Origin: GCA-2688105 sp964499445
GTDB lineage: Bacteria > Chloroflexota > Dehalococcoidia > Dehalococcoidales > GCA-2688105
NCBI GenBank assembly: GCA_964499445.1
Contig: CAZCLE010000003.1
Span: forward strand, 23,812 to 87,811
Length of the DNA stretch: 64,000 nt
Direction: 5' to 3'
This document shows, piece by piece, positions 51,964 to 60,528 of the stretch. The notes under the pieces were generated by a model, which was given only the letters and a program-made list of their open reading frames with translations, was not told the origin of the DNA and ran no database searches. How positions within the stretch are numbered: the stretch's first letter is position 1; the number at the start of each line of letters is the position of its first letter. The translations under genes were made by a program, and so were the position numbers.

Positions 51964-52404
51964 TCAGGCTGAGGCTACCTTCTGGCACTTCTGGCAGTAG
52001 CCTATGAACTCAAGAAGATGGCCCTCGATTTTAAAACCGGTCTTCCTGGATAACCTTTGCTCCAGTTGCCAGAGGTCACATGCGGTAAAGTCAACCACCG
52101 TGTTACAGCCAGAGCAAATCAGATGGTGATGGTGTCCTGAGGCTCTCCTGATTAGATAGCTTCGGGAGCTACCTTCGGTGTTGACCTCACAGATGACTCC
52201 GAGCTCGGCAAGTATCTCAAGCGTGCGATAGACGGTGACCAGCCCAATGCCGGGCTGTTCTTGTTGCCCCCGCTCGTATATAGCGGCCGGGGTAAGGTGC
52301 TCATGACTAGTGGCGATTACATTTAGCACTGCACGCCGCTGTGGGGTGAGCTTATAACCCCGCTGTCTTAGCTTAGCTATTATTTCCTTCTCTATGAGCT
52401 TCAT
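51964..52404 (-). CDS. Fur-family metalloregulator (Fur/Zur/PerR)
   Basis: A 146-aa winged-helix repressor. The DNA-binding half has RQRGYKLTPQRRAVLNVI and GLVTVYRTLEIL. The C-terminal half has the ASGHHHHLICSGC metal site and a second CxxC near the end (YCQKC). The start is ATG 52404. The longer frame to 52524 runs through its own promoter and is not translated. Fe, Zn or peroxide specificity cannot be told from sequence. Confidence 0.87.
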   Translation of the reverse strand: MKLIEKEIIAKLRQRGYKLTPQRRAVLNVIATSHEHLTPAAIYERGQQEQPGIGLVTVYRTLEILAELGVICEVNTEGSSRSYLIRRASGHHHHLICSGCNTVVDFTACDLWQLEQRLSRKTGFKIEGHLLEFIGYCQKCQKVASA

Positions 52405-52417
52405 CTGGATTGGTAAA

Positions 52418-52467
52418 TGAAAATATTTTTCAATTAACATTATAGCCGCATTGCTCATTTTTGTCAA
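52418..52467 (-). promoter_or_regulatory. Consensus promoter with 7-1-7 Fur box
   Basis: On the minus strand TTGACA (52462-52467) and TATAAT (52439-52444) are exactly 17 bases apart, a perfect sigma-70 match. Immediately downstream, across the expected start of transcription, lies TGAAAATATTTTTCA (52418-52432). It fits the 7-1-7 Fur-box layout with six of seven arm positions symmetric. This suggests autoregulation. Confidence 0.72.
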
Positions 52468-52524
52468 TACCCCCCCCAATTTAAAGTTAATAACCCGATT
52501 ACATAGAATTTTGACCGAAAACAC

Positions 52525-52869
52525 GAGAATTTGGGATTATATACCATTTGGCGAAGCCAGAGACGGGAGATTATACGATTTATCTCAATTAGGTTAACGG
52601 TTTATATATCCCTCAAGACCTATTAGCCTATATCTTCGTGATTGACTGTAGACGCTGTCATTTGTTAGTCTAAAAGCCCGAAAAGTAAGGGATAATGGTC
52701 ATAGCTGGAGACTGGGGACGGCAGTCAAATAGTAAATATAGTGCGTGAGTTTTTGATTTAAGTCCGTTCCGGTTACATTATAAAGTGTGTTAATATTCCT
52801 CCCCTTTTAGTTTCACCCAATTCCGGTTATACTGCCAGATTGAATATTGATAAATAGAGGAGAAGACAT
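52525..52869. other. Gene-free stretch
   Basis: No ORF, RNA or strong hairpin was found in these 345 bases between the Fur-type gene and the methyltransferase gene. The 9-mer TTCCGGTTA occurs twice, at 52767 and 52821. A good ribosome-binding site (GAGGAGAAG) closes the region. Confidence 0.5.
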
Positions 52870-53685
52870 ATGTATTCTAGCTTTCAGCTAGAGGAAAAAT
52901 CGAAAAACATTTCTCTTCACTTTTCCCAGGTGGCAGAGCGCTATCGTGACTTAAGAACAACTGACCCGGAACCGATTATTTACATTACGCAGGAGCTTGA
53001 TTGGGTATCACACTTACCTCGTATTGACGTTGCCGATATCGGTTGTGGAGATGGTCGATATAGTTTACTCTTTGCCAGGTATTTGGACGGGAAGGTTCGG
53101 CTTAGATGTATCGATAATAATGAGAATATGCTGGAAACGCTGGCAACCTATTTGAAGGCGAATGGCATAAGCAGATTTGTCAGCGTGAAATCCGATGCTG
53201 AAAGTTTACCTTTTGGTGATAACTCTTTTGATTGCATAATGACGTTTAACGCGGTGCACCACTTTAAGCTGAGAGATTTTTTGGTTGAGAGTGCCAGGAT
53301 TCTTAGGGATGGGAGTCTACTTTTCATTTATACTAGAACGCTAGGGCAAAACAGCCGGAATATCTGGGGCAGGTATTTTCCTCAGTTCTGTCAGAAAGAG
53401 ACTCGCCTTTATCACCGCCACGAACTCGAGCACGCGGTGAGTGCGGTGCCTGCCTTAAAACTACGCACCGTGAGGGAATTTAAATATGAGCGGGTTACTT
53501 CGCTGGAGCGTCTGATAGAACAGGCTGAGAACCGCCATTATTCTACATTTTGGTTTTACTCTGAGGAGGAGCTTGTTACCGCGCTAGATGAGTTTCAGCA
53601 GAATATTAGGAAGCAATTCTCTGACCCAAACCAAGTGCGGTGGTTCGATGAGAACCTTCTCTTGGTTATTGAGAAAAAGGGCTAG
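52870..53685 (+). CDS. Class I SAM-dependent methyltransferase
   Basis: A 271-aa Rossmann methyltransferase. Motif I is ADIGCGDGRYSLLFA, motif II the acidic RCIDNNENML, and the motif IV region is DCIMTFNAVHHF. The C-terminal 110 residues are a helical substrate domain. Substrate unknown; small molecules such as quinone precursors are common for this architecture. It is monocistronic. Confidence 0.82.
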   Translation: MYSSFQLEEKSKNISLHFSQVAERYRDLRTTDPEPIIYITQELDWVSHLPRIDVADIGCGDGRYSLLFARYLDGKVRLRCIDNNENMLETLATYLKANGISRFVSVKSDAESLPFGDNSFDCIMTFNAVHHFKLRDFLVESARILRDGSLLFIYTRTLGQNSRNIWGRYFPQFCQKETRLYHRHELEHAVSAVPALKLRTVREFKYERVTSLERLIEQAENRHYSTFWFYSEEELVTALDEFQQNIRKQFSDPNQVRWFDENLLLVIEKKG

Positions 53686-53709
53686 GCTAGTTCTGAGCCC
53701 CGGAGTTGG

Positions 53710-54030
53710 TTATCCTCCCGATTCCTCTTCTTTGCCCCAGTTTTGCATCATTTCTTTCAAGCGCTGAGCCAGTTTGGGGTTGGAGCGCAGGCGCTCAATA
53801 AAGATAGGGCAGCTTTCCAGTAGCGAGTTCTGGGCGGCAGTTGCCATGCTTGACAGAAGGTTCTGCATACCGAGGTCAGCCGGCTGCGAAATATTCATCC
53901 CCGGTGCTGATGCCTCTAGCTGTCGGCGGATGTCCTCAGCAGTGAACTTCATCGGCATTACACAGGATTTATACCACGGGCACTCCTTGCACTGGACTAC
54001 TGCATAGGCTTCATCTAAAACATCACCCAT
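53710..54030 (-). CDS. Hypothetical Cys-containing protein
   Basis: A 106-aa soluble protein. The N terminus has a Cys cluster (CKECPWYKSC), possibly an Fe-S or zinc site. The rest is helical (LEASAPGMN, LLSSMATAAQ). It is 11 bases downstream of the TlpA-like gene in the same direction and likely co-transcribed. Family not recognised. Confidence 0.55.
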   Translation of the reverse strand: MGDVLDEAYAVVQCKECPWYKSCVMPMKFTAEDIRRQLEASAPGMNISQPADLGMQNLLSSMATAAQNSLLESCPIFIERLRSNPKLAQRLKEMMQNWGKEEESGG

Positions 54031-54041
54031 ATCCGGCCTCC

Positions 54042-54560
54042 TTATTTAACAATCTTACTCAGCCTCTTTTCTATTTCCGCCTTGTTGGGAAAGGCACCAA
54101 TTACCTTCTCCTGAATTATGCCATCCTTATCAATGAAGAAGGTGGTCGGGATGCCAATGACATTGTATCTCTGAGCTACAATCCCCTCAGTATCAAGTAG
54201 CACGGGTAGGGAAAGGTTATAGTTCTGCAAGAAATTACTTACTTTAGATGAACTCTCACCCCTGTTAATCGCCAGCAGTATAAGTCCCTTGCCCGACCAT
54301 TCATCATATATTTCCTGCAGATAGGGCATTTCAGAGACACACGGTCCGCACCAGGTTGCCCAGAAGTTGAGCAACACCGGCTTACCCTTGAGGTCGTTTA
54401 GGGAGATAGATTGTCCATCAAGATTTTGAAGCTGGAAGTCGGGTGCTGGCTGACCTACTCGGGCCTCCGATGGCTCAGAGCAGGCAGAGCAGACGGTTAC
54501 TACCAGCCCCAGGGTCAGTATTATGGGCAGTATTACCTTTAGTATTTTATTCATTATCAA
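54042..54560 (-). CDS. TlpA/ResA-like thioredoxin lipoprotein
   Basis: A 172-aa extracytoplasmic thiol-disulfide protein. A signal peptide is followed by a Cys-rich junction (VTVCSACSEPSE) consistent with a lipobox. The redox domain has LNFWATWCGPCVSEMPYL and cis-Pro GIPTTFFID. It probably receives reducing power from CcdA at 54585 and reduces haem-protein or other outer thiols. Confidence 0.88.
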   Translation of the reverse strand: MIMNKILKVILPIILTLGLVVTVCSACSEPSEARVGQPAPDFQLQNLDGQSISLNDLKGKPVLLNFWATWCGPCVSEMPYLQEIYDEWSGKGLILLAINRGESSSKVSNFLQNYNLSLPVLLDTEGIVAQRYNVIGIPTTFFIDKDGIIQEKVIGAFPNKAEIEKRLSKIVK

Positions 54561-54584
54561 ACCCCAGATAATTTTACCTCTAAA

Positions 54585-55271
54585 TTATGTCTGAAGCCAA
54601 ATCAGCTTGTTAGTCAGAATAAGTATGCCCACGGCTATGAGCAGCACCCCGCTGACGATGTAGATTACGCTGGAGTAGCGGTGAATACGCTTTAGTAATG
54701 GGGTCATAGAATCAAAAGCGGCGCCTACCGCCAGAAAGGGAAGTCCCAGTCCCAGTGAGTAGATAGCCAGCAGGTAAGCGCCATGCCAGGTTGTTTCTGA
54801 ACCCAGGGCAAGGGATAGGATACCCCCCAGTATGGGACCAATGCAGGGTGTCCAAGCCACGGAAAAGATACTCCCGGTGAGGAAGGAACGGAGGTAACCG
54901 ATGGTAACGCCCTGAGATGGGGCTAGACGCCTTTCAAAGTTTAGCCACGGCACCTTCAGAGCCACCAGCAGAAACAGCCCGAAGACTATCAGCAGACTGC
55001 CGGCTATCTGACGAATTAATGCTAAATGGGAGCTGAGGGCAAATCCAACCAGTCCAGCACCGGCACCAAGGAGGGTGAAAACTACGGAAAAGCCGATGAC
55101 GAAACTGAGGGAATGAAGAAATATGGGCATGCGAAACCTTTTGGCTTTAGGCTCAAATAGTTCCGGCCCATATAAGCTGGCAAGGTATACCGGCACCAGG
55201 GGTAGTACGCAGGGTGATAGGAAGGATAATAACCCGGCACCGAAGGCAACTAAAAGTGATATATTTTCCAT
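54585..55271 (-). CDS. ccdA: Cytochrome c biogenesis protein CcdA
   Basis: A 228-aa membrane protein with six helices. The conserved LSPCVLPLVPVYLASLYG and WTPCIGPILGGIL carry the two redox cysteines that pass electrons from cytoplasmic thioredoxin across the membrane. It is 24 bases upstream of the TlpA-like gene, so the two form a reductant-export pair. Confidence 0.92.
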   Translation of the reverse strand: MENISLLVAFGAGLLSFLSPCVLPLVPVYLASLYGPELFEPKAKRFRMPIFLHSLSFVIGFSVVFTLLGAGAGLVGFALSSHLALIRQIAGSLLIVFGLFLLVALKVPWLNFERRLAPSQGVTIGYLRSFLTGSIFSVAWTPCIGPILGGILSLALGSETTWHGAYLLAIYSLGLGLPFLAVGAAFDSMTPLLKRIHRYSSVIYIVSGVLLIAVGILILTNKLIWLQT

Positions 55272-55406
55272 CTTTTACTTTGGTGGTAATCTCCAATGCT
55301 AATTGATTTGACCTGAAATATCAAGTTCAGCAGTAATTGCTGACACCCTGAATACCGATTGTTGCCGTATATCAATTTGAGGCTGGAATATTGTAAAATA
55401 GAAGTG

Positions 55407-56543
55407 ATGAAACCTTTAAGCTATACTCAGATTAATATATACCAGTCCTGCCCCTTATGCTACAAACTTCAATACATTGACGGCTTGAAACCGAAGGATA
55501 AGTGGTATTTTAGCTTTGGCACCACTTTGCACCTTTGCGCTGAGTACTTTTTTAAGGTAAGGGTGCCTCCACCACCATCGCTGGATGAGCTATTACAGTT
55601 TTATGAAGAGAGCTGGCTTTCTGAGGGGTATGAATCGGCTGAAGAAGAAGCCAAGTATAGGGATTATGGTCGGGAGATACTGTCTAAGTTCTGGGAGATT
55701 CACCATGCCGATTTCAGGGTGCCGGTGGCTGTGGAGCGGAGGTTTTATATGGACATTGAGGGGGTAAAGCTGAGAGGTCTTATTGATAGGGTAGATAAAC
55801 TAGATAGTGGTGGGCTATCCATAGTTGACTATAAGACGAATCAGGGGCTGTTTACCCGAGACGACTTAGAGGCAAATCTTCAGTTGACGCTGTACCAGTT
55901 GGCGGCTGAGCAGACCTGGCAGCTTCCGGTAGAGAGGCTTACCCTGTATCACCTCAGGTCAAATACCCCTTGTAGTTGTGATGCCAGGAGTACGGTGCAG
56001 CTTGAGGAAGCCCGGCACCTGGTATTGGAGGTAGCTGAGAATATTGCCGCCCAGAGATTCCCGGCTATTGAGAACCAGTATTGCCCCTGTGACTTTGCCG
56101 AGCACTGCCCGTACTATAGACAGGAGATTATACCTGAGCTAAAGGAGACTGATATTCTGCGGGGAATGGCTGTGGATGAGGCGGTTGAGCAGTATGTAGC
56201 GTTGCAGAGCCAGATAAAAGAGCTCCAATTACAGCTTGAAGATATAAGGCAAATGATTATTGATTCCTGCCAGGCTGAGGGGTTAAATCGGGTTTATGGC
56301 CGGGAGCATGCCATTACCTATAAGCTGGTGGAGAAGTTGGGCTTTAGCCAGGATGAGGTCAGGGCGTTGCTTGAGCCAGAGGGGCTGTGGAACCAGGTGC
56401 TTAGCCTTGACCAAGCCAAGCTTAAGGAGCTTATAACTGATGAGACGGTAGCTGGAGATATTAGGCATAAGCTGGAAGCCTTAAGACAGGTTATTTCCAG
56501 TTTACCTAGGTTATGGGTCAGAAAGTTTATTGAAGACAAGTAG
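55407..56543 (+). CDS. PD-(D/E)XK nuclease family protein (RecB-like)
   Basis: A 378-aa nuclease-fold protein. The start is ATG 55407 (MKPLSYTQINIYQSCP). The catalytic core is visible as GLIDRVDKL followed by LSIVDYKTNQ. A Cys at YQSCPLCYKL and the C-terminal cluster YCPCDFAEHCPYY fit the Fe-S-stabilised Cas4/AddB-type nucleases. No CRISPR repeats or cas genes lie nearby, so DNA repair is the likely role. Confidence 0.82.
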   Translation: MKPLSYTQINIYQSCPLCYKLQYIDGLKPKDKWYFSFGTTLHLCAEYFFKVRVPPPPSLDELLQFYEESWLSEGYESAEEEAKYRDYGREILSKFWEIHHADFRVPVAVERRFYMDIEGVKLRGLIDRVDKLDSGGLSIVDYKTNQGLFTRDDLEANLQLTLYQLAAEQTWQLPVERLTLYHLRSNTPCSCDARSTVQLEEARHLVLEVAENIAAQRFPAIENQYCPCDFAEHCPYYRQEIIPELKETDILRGMAVDEAVEQYVALQSQIKELQLQLEDIRQMIIDSCQAEGLNRVYGREHAITYKLVEKLGFSQDEVRALLEPEGLWNQVLSLDQAKLKELITDETVAGDIRHKLEALRQVISSLPRLWVRKFIEDK

Positions 56544-56599
56544 ACTTGCATTTTCTCTGGCATTGTTTTATGCTAGAGAGGAAATTTAATAGGAAGCTT

Positions 56600-56716
56600 A
56601 GAGGTGCCTGAGACGATTCAGGCGTAACCGGAAAGCAAGTCGGTGAAATTCCGACGCAGCTCCGCTTGCTGTGACTGATAGTTGAACTCTATCAGAAGCC
56701 AGAACGCCGGACCTCT
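56600..56716 (+). promoter_or_regulatory. Cobalamin riboswitch
   Basis: P1 is formed by AGAGGT (56600-56605) and ACCTCT (56711-56716). Between them are the conserved elements CGGTGAAATTCCG, the TGCTGTGAC segment and GAAGCCAGAACGCCGG (B12 box region). It binds adenosylcobalamin or a related corrinoid and should switch off the operon behind it when corrinoid is plentiful. Confidence 0.95.
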
Positions 56717-56778
56717 GTGTATCCTATAACTTCCGCGGAGAAAGGGGAGTAGGATAAATGACCAGAGCATGGTGATGA

Positions 56779-56817
56779 CTCCCCTTGCTAGATTGAGCAG
56801 AGGGGGTTTTTATTTTA
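56779..56817 (+). terminator. Riboswitch-linked intrinsic terminator
   Basis: A GC-rich hairpin (CCCCTTGCT with AGCAGAGGGG, one bulge) is followed by a run of T. It lies 60 bases after the riboswitch and 115 before btuC, and is the likely expression platform. Confidence 0.75.
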
Positions 56818-56931
56818 TTCAAAATTATTGAAACTGGGGGCATTTAGTGAAATTGATGCCAATTGGTACTATCTTAAGTCTTAAGTACGGAACAAAGACG
56901 TGAAAATTGAGGTGTTAAGGATTTTCTGAGT

Positions 56932-58020
56932 ATGACCTTGAATCAGCTTAAACCATCTTTCAAGGAGCAACCTGTGCCTATCCATTTCCCTCACTGGCGC
57001 GGCCGCATGTATGCTATCTTGGGACTTTTGGTCGCATTTGGAGCCATAGTGGTATTTACCACGGCTGTCGGCAGTGTTCAAATTCCGTTCTCCACTATTT
57101 GTCATGTTCTGTTTTCTAAGTTGCCCTTAGTCGAGGCAACCCCTACCTGGCCCGGTATCGTGGAGACCATAATACTGGAAGTACGCTTGCCCAGGGTTAT
57201 TCTGGCTGGACTGGTAGGGGGTGCTCTAGCCTTGGCCGGGGCTACTTACCAGGGGCTCTTCCGTAATCCGCTGGCCGACCCCTACCTTATCGGTGTGGCT
57301 CAAGGGGCGTCGCTGGGAGCCGTTGTTGGCTTTTTACTCCCATCCACCTGGCATGGTATGGGTTTCGGGATTATTCCCGTACTCGCCTTTATCGGGGCAC
57401 TGGTTAGCACCACTATTGTCTATAGTTTAGCCCGGGTAGGCAAAACCTTACCCGTAACCACCCTTATTCTAGCCGGCGTGGCTTTGGGAGCGCTTTTGGC
57501 GTCAATCGTTTCCTACCTCATTATTTCCAGTGGGGAGAAGATGCACGGAATTATATTTTGGCTAATGGGTAGTTTTTCCTTGAGCCAGTGGTCAGAGGTG
57601 GGGGTGGTTCTTCCCTATATGGTGGTGGGGGTAGTCGTCATCTTGCTTTATGCTCGCTCGCTTAATGTAATGCAGCTTGATGAGGAGCAGGCTCAGCAGC
57701 TGGGAGTCAATGTGGAAAAGCTCAAGCTCGTTCTACTTGCCGCCGCTACCCTGATTACGGCGGCGGCTGTTTCTTTCGTAGGCACTATTGGATTTGTCGG
57801 TATCATCATCCCTCATGCCGTGCGTATGATATGGGGGCCAGACCACCGTTTCCTGCTGCCTTTGTCCCTCCTCTCCGGCGCCATTTTTCTAATTCTGACT
57901 GATGTAATAGCGCGCACCATTCTGGCGCCTACGGAGATACCGATAGGGGTAATCACTGCCATCGTTGGAGCCCCCTTCTTCCTTTACTTATTACGGCGTA
58001 GAAAGAGGGTACTTTTCTGA
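56932..58020 (+). CDS. btuC: Corrinoid ABC transporter permease (BtuC/FecCD family)
   Basis: A 362-aa permease with about ten helices. FecCD hallmarks are present: VRLPRVILAGLVGGALALAG, YQGLFRNPLADPYLIG and TIGFVGIIIPHAVRMIWG. Position behind a cobalamin riboswitch points to corrinoid import. No BtuF binding protein precedes it in this window. Confidence 0.9.
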   Translation: MTLNQLKPSFKEQPVPIHFPHWRGRMYAILGLLVAFGAIVVFTTAVGSVQIPFSTICHVLFSKLPLVEATPTWPGIVETIILEVRLPRVILAGLVGGALALAGATYQGLFRNPLADPYLIGVAQGASLGAVVGFLLPSTWHGMGFGIIPVLAFIGALVSTTIVYSLARVGKTLPVTTLILAGVALGALLASIVSYLIISSGEKMHGIIFWLMGSFSLSQWSEVGVVLPYMVVGVVVILLYARSLNVMQLDEEQAQQLGVNVEKLKLVLLAAATLITAAAVSFVGTIGFVGIIIPHAVRMIWGPDHRFLLPLSLLSGAIFLILTDVIARTILAPTEIPIGVITAIVGAPFFLYLLRRRKRVLF

Positions 58021-58032
58021 GGCTAGTTTGAA

Positions 58033-58860
58033 ATGATTAAGATAGAAATGCAGAATGTCTGTCTTGGCTATGGTCGTAAGGTAGTGCTGAATGATATGAC
58101 CTTTCAGGTGATGCCAGGTGAGATGGTAGGGCTTATCGGTCCCAACGGCTGTGGCAAGTCAACCATTATCAAGGCGTTAAGTCGTGTTATCTCTCCCCAC
58201 TCAGGGAAGATATTTCTGGATGGGAAAGACATATCCCGGATACCAAGGAGGGATTTAGCCCGTTTGCTGGGCGTAGTCCCTCAGGTTCCGCTCCTGCCTA
58301 GCACCTTCACTGCCTTTGAGATAGTGCTTATGGGCAGGAATCCCCACCTCGGTCTTTTTCAGTATGAAGGTCCAGAAGAACTGGCTATTACTTGGCAAGC
58401 TATGGAACGGACAGCGACCCAACCTCTCGCCGAGCGGAGGGTAGGCGAGCTTTCCGGTGGGGAGGTGCAGTGCATAATAATTGCTCGTGCTCTGGCTCAG
58501 GAGACAAAGGCGATTCTTTTAGATGAGCCGACAGCGAATCTGGATATCGGACGTCAGGTTGAAATCCTTGACCTGATTAAGGGCTTGTGCCGGGAGAGTA
58601 ATTTGACGGTTCTGGCTGCCCTGCACGACCTAAACCTTGCCTCGCAATACTGTGATCGGTTAGTCCTGATAAATAAAGGGCGGATTCATGCTGAAGGGAC
58701 ACCGAGGGAGGTCATCATTACTCAGAACATCAAGGAGGTCTATGGGACTGATGGCTGTGTCTATACCCATCCCATAAATGGACTCCCCACCGTCCTGCTC
58801 AGGTCAGGCAACGGCAAACCTGCCCAGACCGGAGACGGGGTAGAAGGGGGTGTAGGCTAA
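58033..58860 (+). CDS. btuD: Corrinoid ABC transporter ATPase (BtuD)
   Basis: A 275-aa ATPase. Walker A GPNGCGKSTIIKALSR, signature ELSGGEVQCIIIARAL and Walker B ILLDEPTANLD are complete. Just 12 bases separate it from btuC. The last 40 residues form a low-complexity tail of uncertain role. Confidence 0.9.
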   Translation: MIKIEMQNVCLGYGRKVVLNDMTFQVMPGEMVGLIGPNGCGKSTIIKALSRVISPHSGKIFLDGKDISRIPRRDLARLLGVVPQVPLLPSTFTAFEIVLMGRNPHLGLFQYEGPEELAITWQAMERTATQPLAERRVGELSGGEVQCIIIARALAQETKAILLDEPTANLDIGRQVEILDLIKGLCRESNLTVLAALHDLNLASQYCDRLVLINKGRIHAEGTPREVIITQNIKEVYGTDGCVYTHPINGLPTVLLRSGNGKPAQTGDGVEGGVG

Positions 58861-58865
58861 CGGTT

Positions 58866-58958
58866 GTGGATATTTTACTGATGTTGTCCATTGTCCTGGC
58901 TATTGATACAGTTTTGGCTCTGTCATTCACCTTGAATTGTTTAAGCGGAAAATTCTGA
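58866..58958 (+). pseudogene. Truncated second copy of the cbiB 5' end
   Basis: The 30-codon frame reads VDILLMLSIVLAIDTVLA and then diverges to a stop. It matches the start of the intact CbiB at 60529 (ADILLILAIALAIDLVLG) almost residue for residue. At DNA level both carry GGATATTTTACTGAT. It lies between btuD and cbiZ and marks an earlier position or duplication of cbiB. Confidence 0.7.
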
Positions 58959-58971
58959 GGAAGGGTCATTT

Positions 58972-59727
58972 ATGGAGGCAGCTAAGGGTATCACAAGGCA
59001 AGTGCTGGGAGAATTCTACGGAATCAAGGGAGAAATTGTTACTCATCAGGTTTGGGGAATACCGGCTAATGCTCTGGTTCTTTACCTGCCGGAAGCCAGG
59101 AGCGCCTTAAGCGGACGGCAGGGGTTCAAAAAGATAAAGGTGGTTTGTAATTGTCATATACCCGTGCTTCTTTGGCAGCTACTGCGCGACCGATATGGTG
59201 ACTGGAAGACCTACTTCAGAGAAGTCCTGAGAGAAATTCTCATTGAACTTGACCTACCCCCGGATAAGGTGGCCGTTTTATCTACCGGGGTGAATATGGA
59301 GGACCTAGCCTGGGTGGAGGAGGTCTATGAAGAGCTCTGGGTGCTGGCTTTCGTTACCGCTGGGGTTAAAACAAACGCTATGAGGATAGGGAAAGACGGG
59401 GCAAGTGACATTGAGCGGGATGGACAATTTGAAAAGGTGGGAACCATAAACACAATTTTGCTTACCAGTGCCTCGCTTAATTCGGCTGCCTTAGCCTCTT
59501 CATTTATCACCATAACGGAAGCAAAAGTTATTGCCTTGCAGGAGTTGGATATAAGAAGCTCATATAATCCTGACTGGCAGGCAACAGGCACCGGCACTGA
59601 CCAGATTGTGGTGGTATCGGGGAAAGGAAGTAAATGCACTTATGTCGGGGGACATGCTAAGGTAGGTGAGCTAATGGCTCGAGCCGTTAATCGAGCTACC
59701 ATTGATGCCGTTAAGAAAAGGCTCTAG
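58972..59727 (+). CDS. cbiZ: Adenosylcobinamide amidohydrolase CbiZ
   Basis: A 251-aa enzyme that removes the aminopropanol side chain of adenosylcobinamide or of pseudocobalamins, for remodelling to a usable cobamide. The CbiZ-like segments AFVTAGVKTNAMRIGKDGAS and INTILLTSASLNSAALASS are present, with the AKVGELMARAV end. In Dehalococcoides-like bacteria CbiZ with CbiB, CobT and CobS remodels scavenged corrinoids. Confidence 0.87.
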   Translation: MEAAKGITRQVLGEFYGIKGEIVTHQVWGIPANALVLYLPEARSALSGRQGFKKIKVVCNCHIPVLLWQLLRDRYGDWKTYFREVLREILIELDLPPDKVAVLSTGVNMEDLAWVEEVYEELWVLAFVTAGVKTNAMRIGKDGASDIERDGQFEKVGTINTILLTSASLNSAALASSFITITEAKVIALQELDIRSSYNPDWQATGTGTDQIVVVSGKGSKCTYVGGHAKVGELMARAVNRATIDAVKKRL

Positions 59728-59796
59728 GTTGCTGGTTGAATTATTTAAGATGAGGTTTTAAGCGCTAGCTGGAATGCATCATAAAGGATAATAATC

Positions 59797-60528
59797 ATGA
59801 AACATAGCGTTATCAAGGAAGGGGATTTCTTAGTATGTCTTGGTGGAGGCCGTTTCGGGACCAAAGTAGCCAGGCTGGGCAAGGAATGCAAAGCCAGGAC
59901 AATGGTGATAGATATCAATGCCGATTGTGCGGCCAGGGAAATAGTCGATGTTGTATTGACGGGACAAGGAATTATAGAAGTGGGACAGGTATCGCTCATC
60001 GTTGGCGATGCCATAGAAATATTGTTCAGCATCTTAAAAGAAGAGGTCCCGCAATGGATTGCTCCCGCTGCCTCGGGGCATTCACTGGGTAGATTGGTCA
60101 AGCATTGGTTAACGGCACAGGGGTTTAAAGTGGCTAGTGGTGGCGGTTTGCTGGGGGAGGTCCTAGCTGGTTTACCTCGCCGATTGGTCCTGAGCGCAGA
60201 TGAGAAGTCCGGGGTTCTAAAGGTGAGTTATATGGTGGAAGGTATGAGATGCCAGGCAGGCTGCGTTCAGCCCGGGATATGCCCGGTGACCAAACGCAAG
60301 AAACCGGCTCCCATGTATAAACTTCTTGAATTCTCAGCTTCTGAAGCAGTCGATTGCTATAAGATTTTTTTGAGTCGTCAATTTGATGGGGCGGGAGGAG
60401 TACCGGGGGCAGAGGTGGAAAAGGCATTAAAGTATCTGGCAGGTCTCACACCACCCTATTCGTTAGCCATTGGCACTTCGTGCCACTGCCATGGTATATT
60501 GAACCTCTTTAAAGTGGAGGTGGATTAG
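59797..60528 (+). CDS. Unknown protein in the corrinoid salvage operon
   Basis: A 243-aa soluble protein. The N-terminal segment VCLGGGRFGTKVARLGKE looks like a TrkA/NAD-type Rossmann start, followed by VIDINADCAAREIVD. The middle holds a Cys cluster (CQAGCVQPGICPVTKRKK), a possible metal or Fe-S site. The end has SLAIGTSCHCHGILNLF. It is followed directly by cbiB with no gap. No characterised family is recognised. Confidence 0.6.
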   Translation: MKHSVIKEGDFLVCLGGGRFGTKVARLGKECKARTMVIDINADCAAREIVDVVLTGQGIIEVGQVSLIVGDAIEILFSILKEEVPQWIAPAASGHSLGRLVKHWLTAQGFKVASGGGLLGEVLAGLPRRLVLSADEKSGVLKVSYMVEGMRCQAGCVQPGICPVTKRKKPAPMYKLLEFSASEAVDCYKIFLSRQFDGAGGVPGAEVEKALKYLAGLTPPYSLAIGTSCHCHGILNLFKVEVD

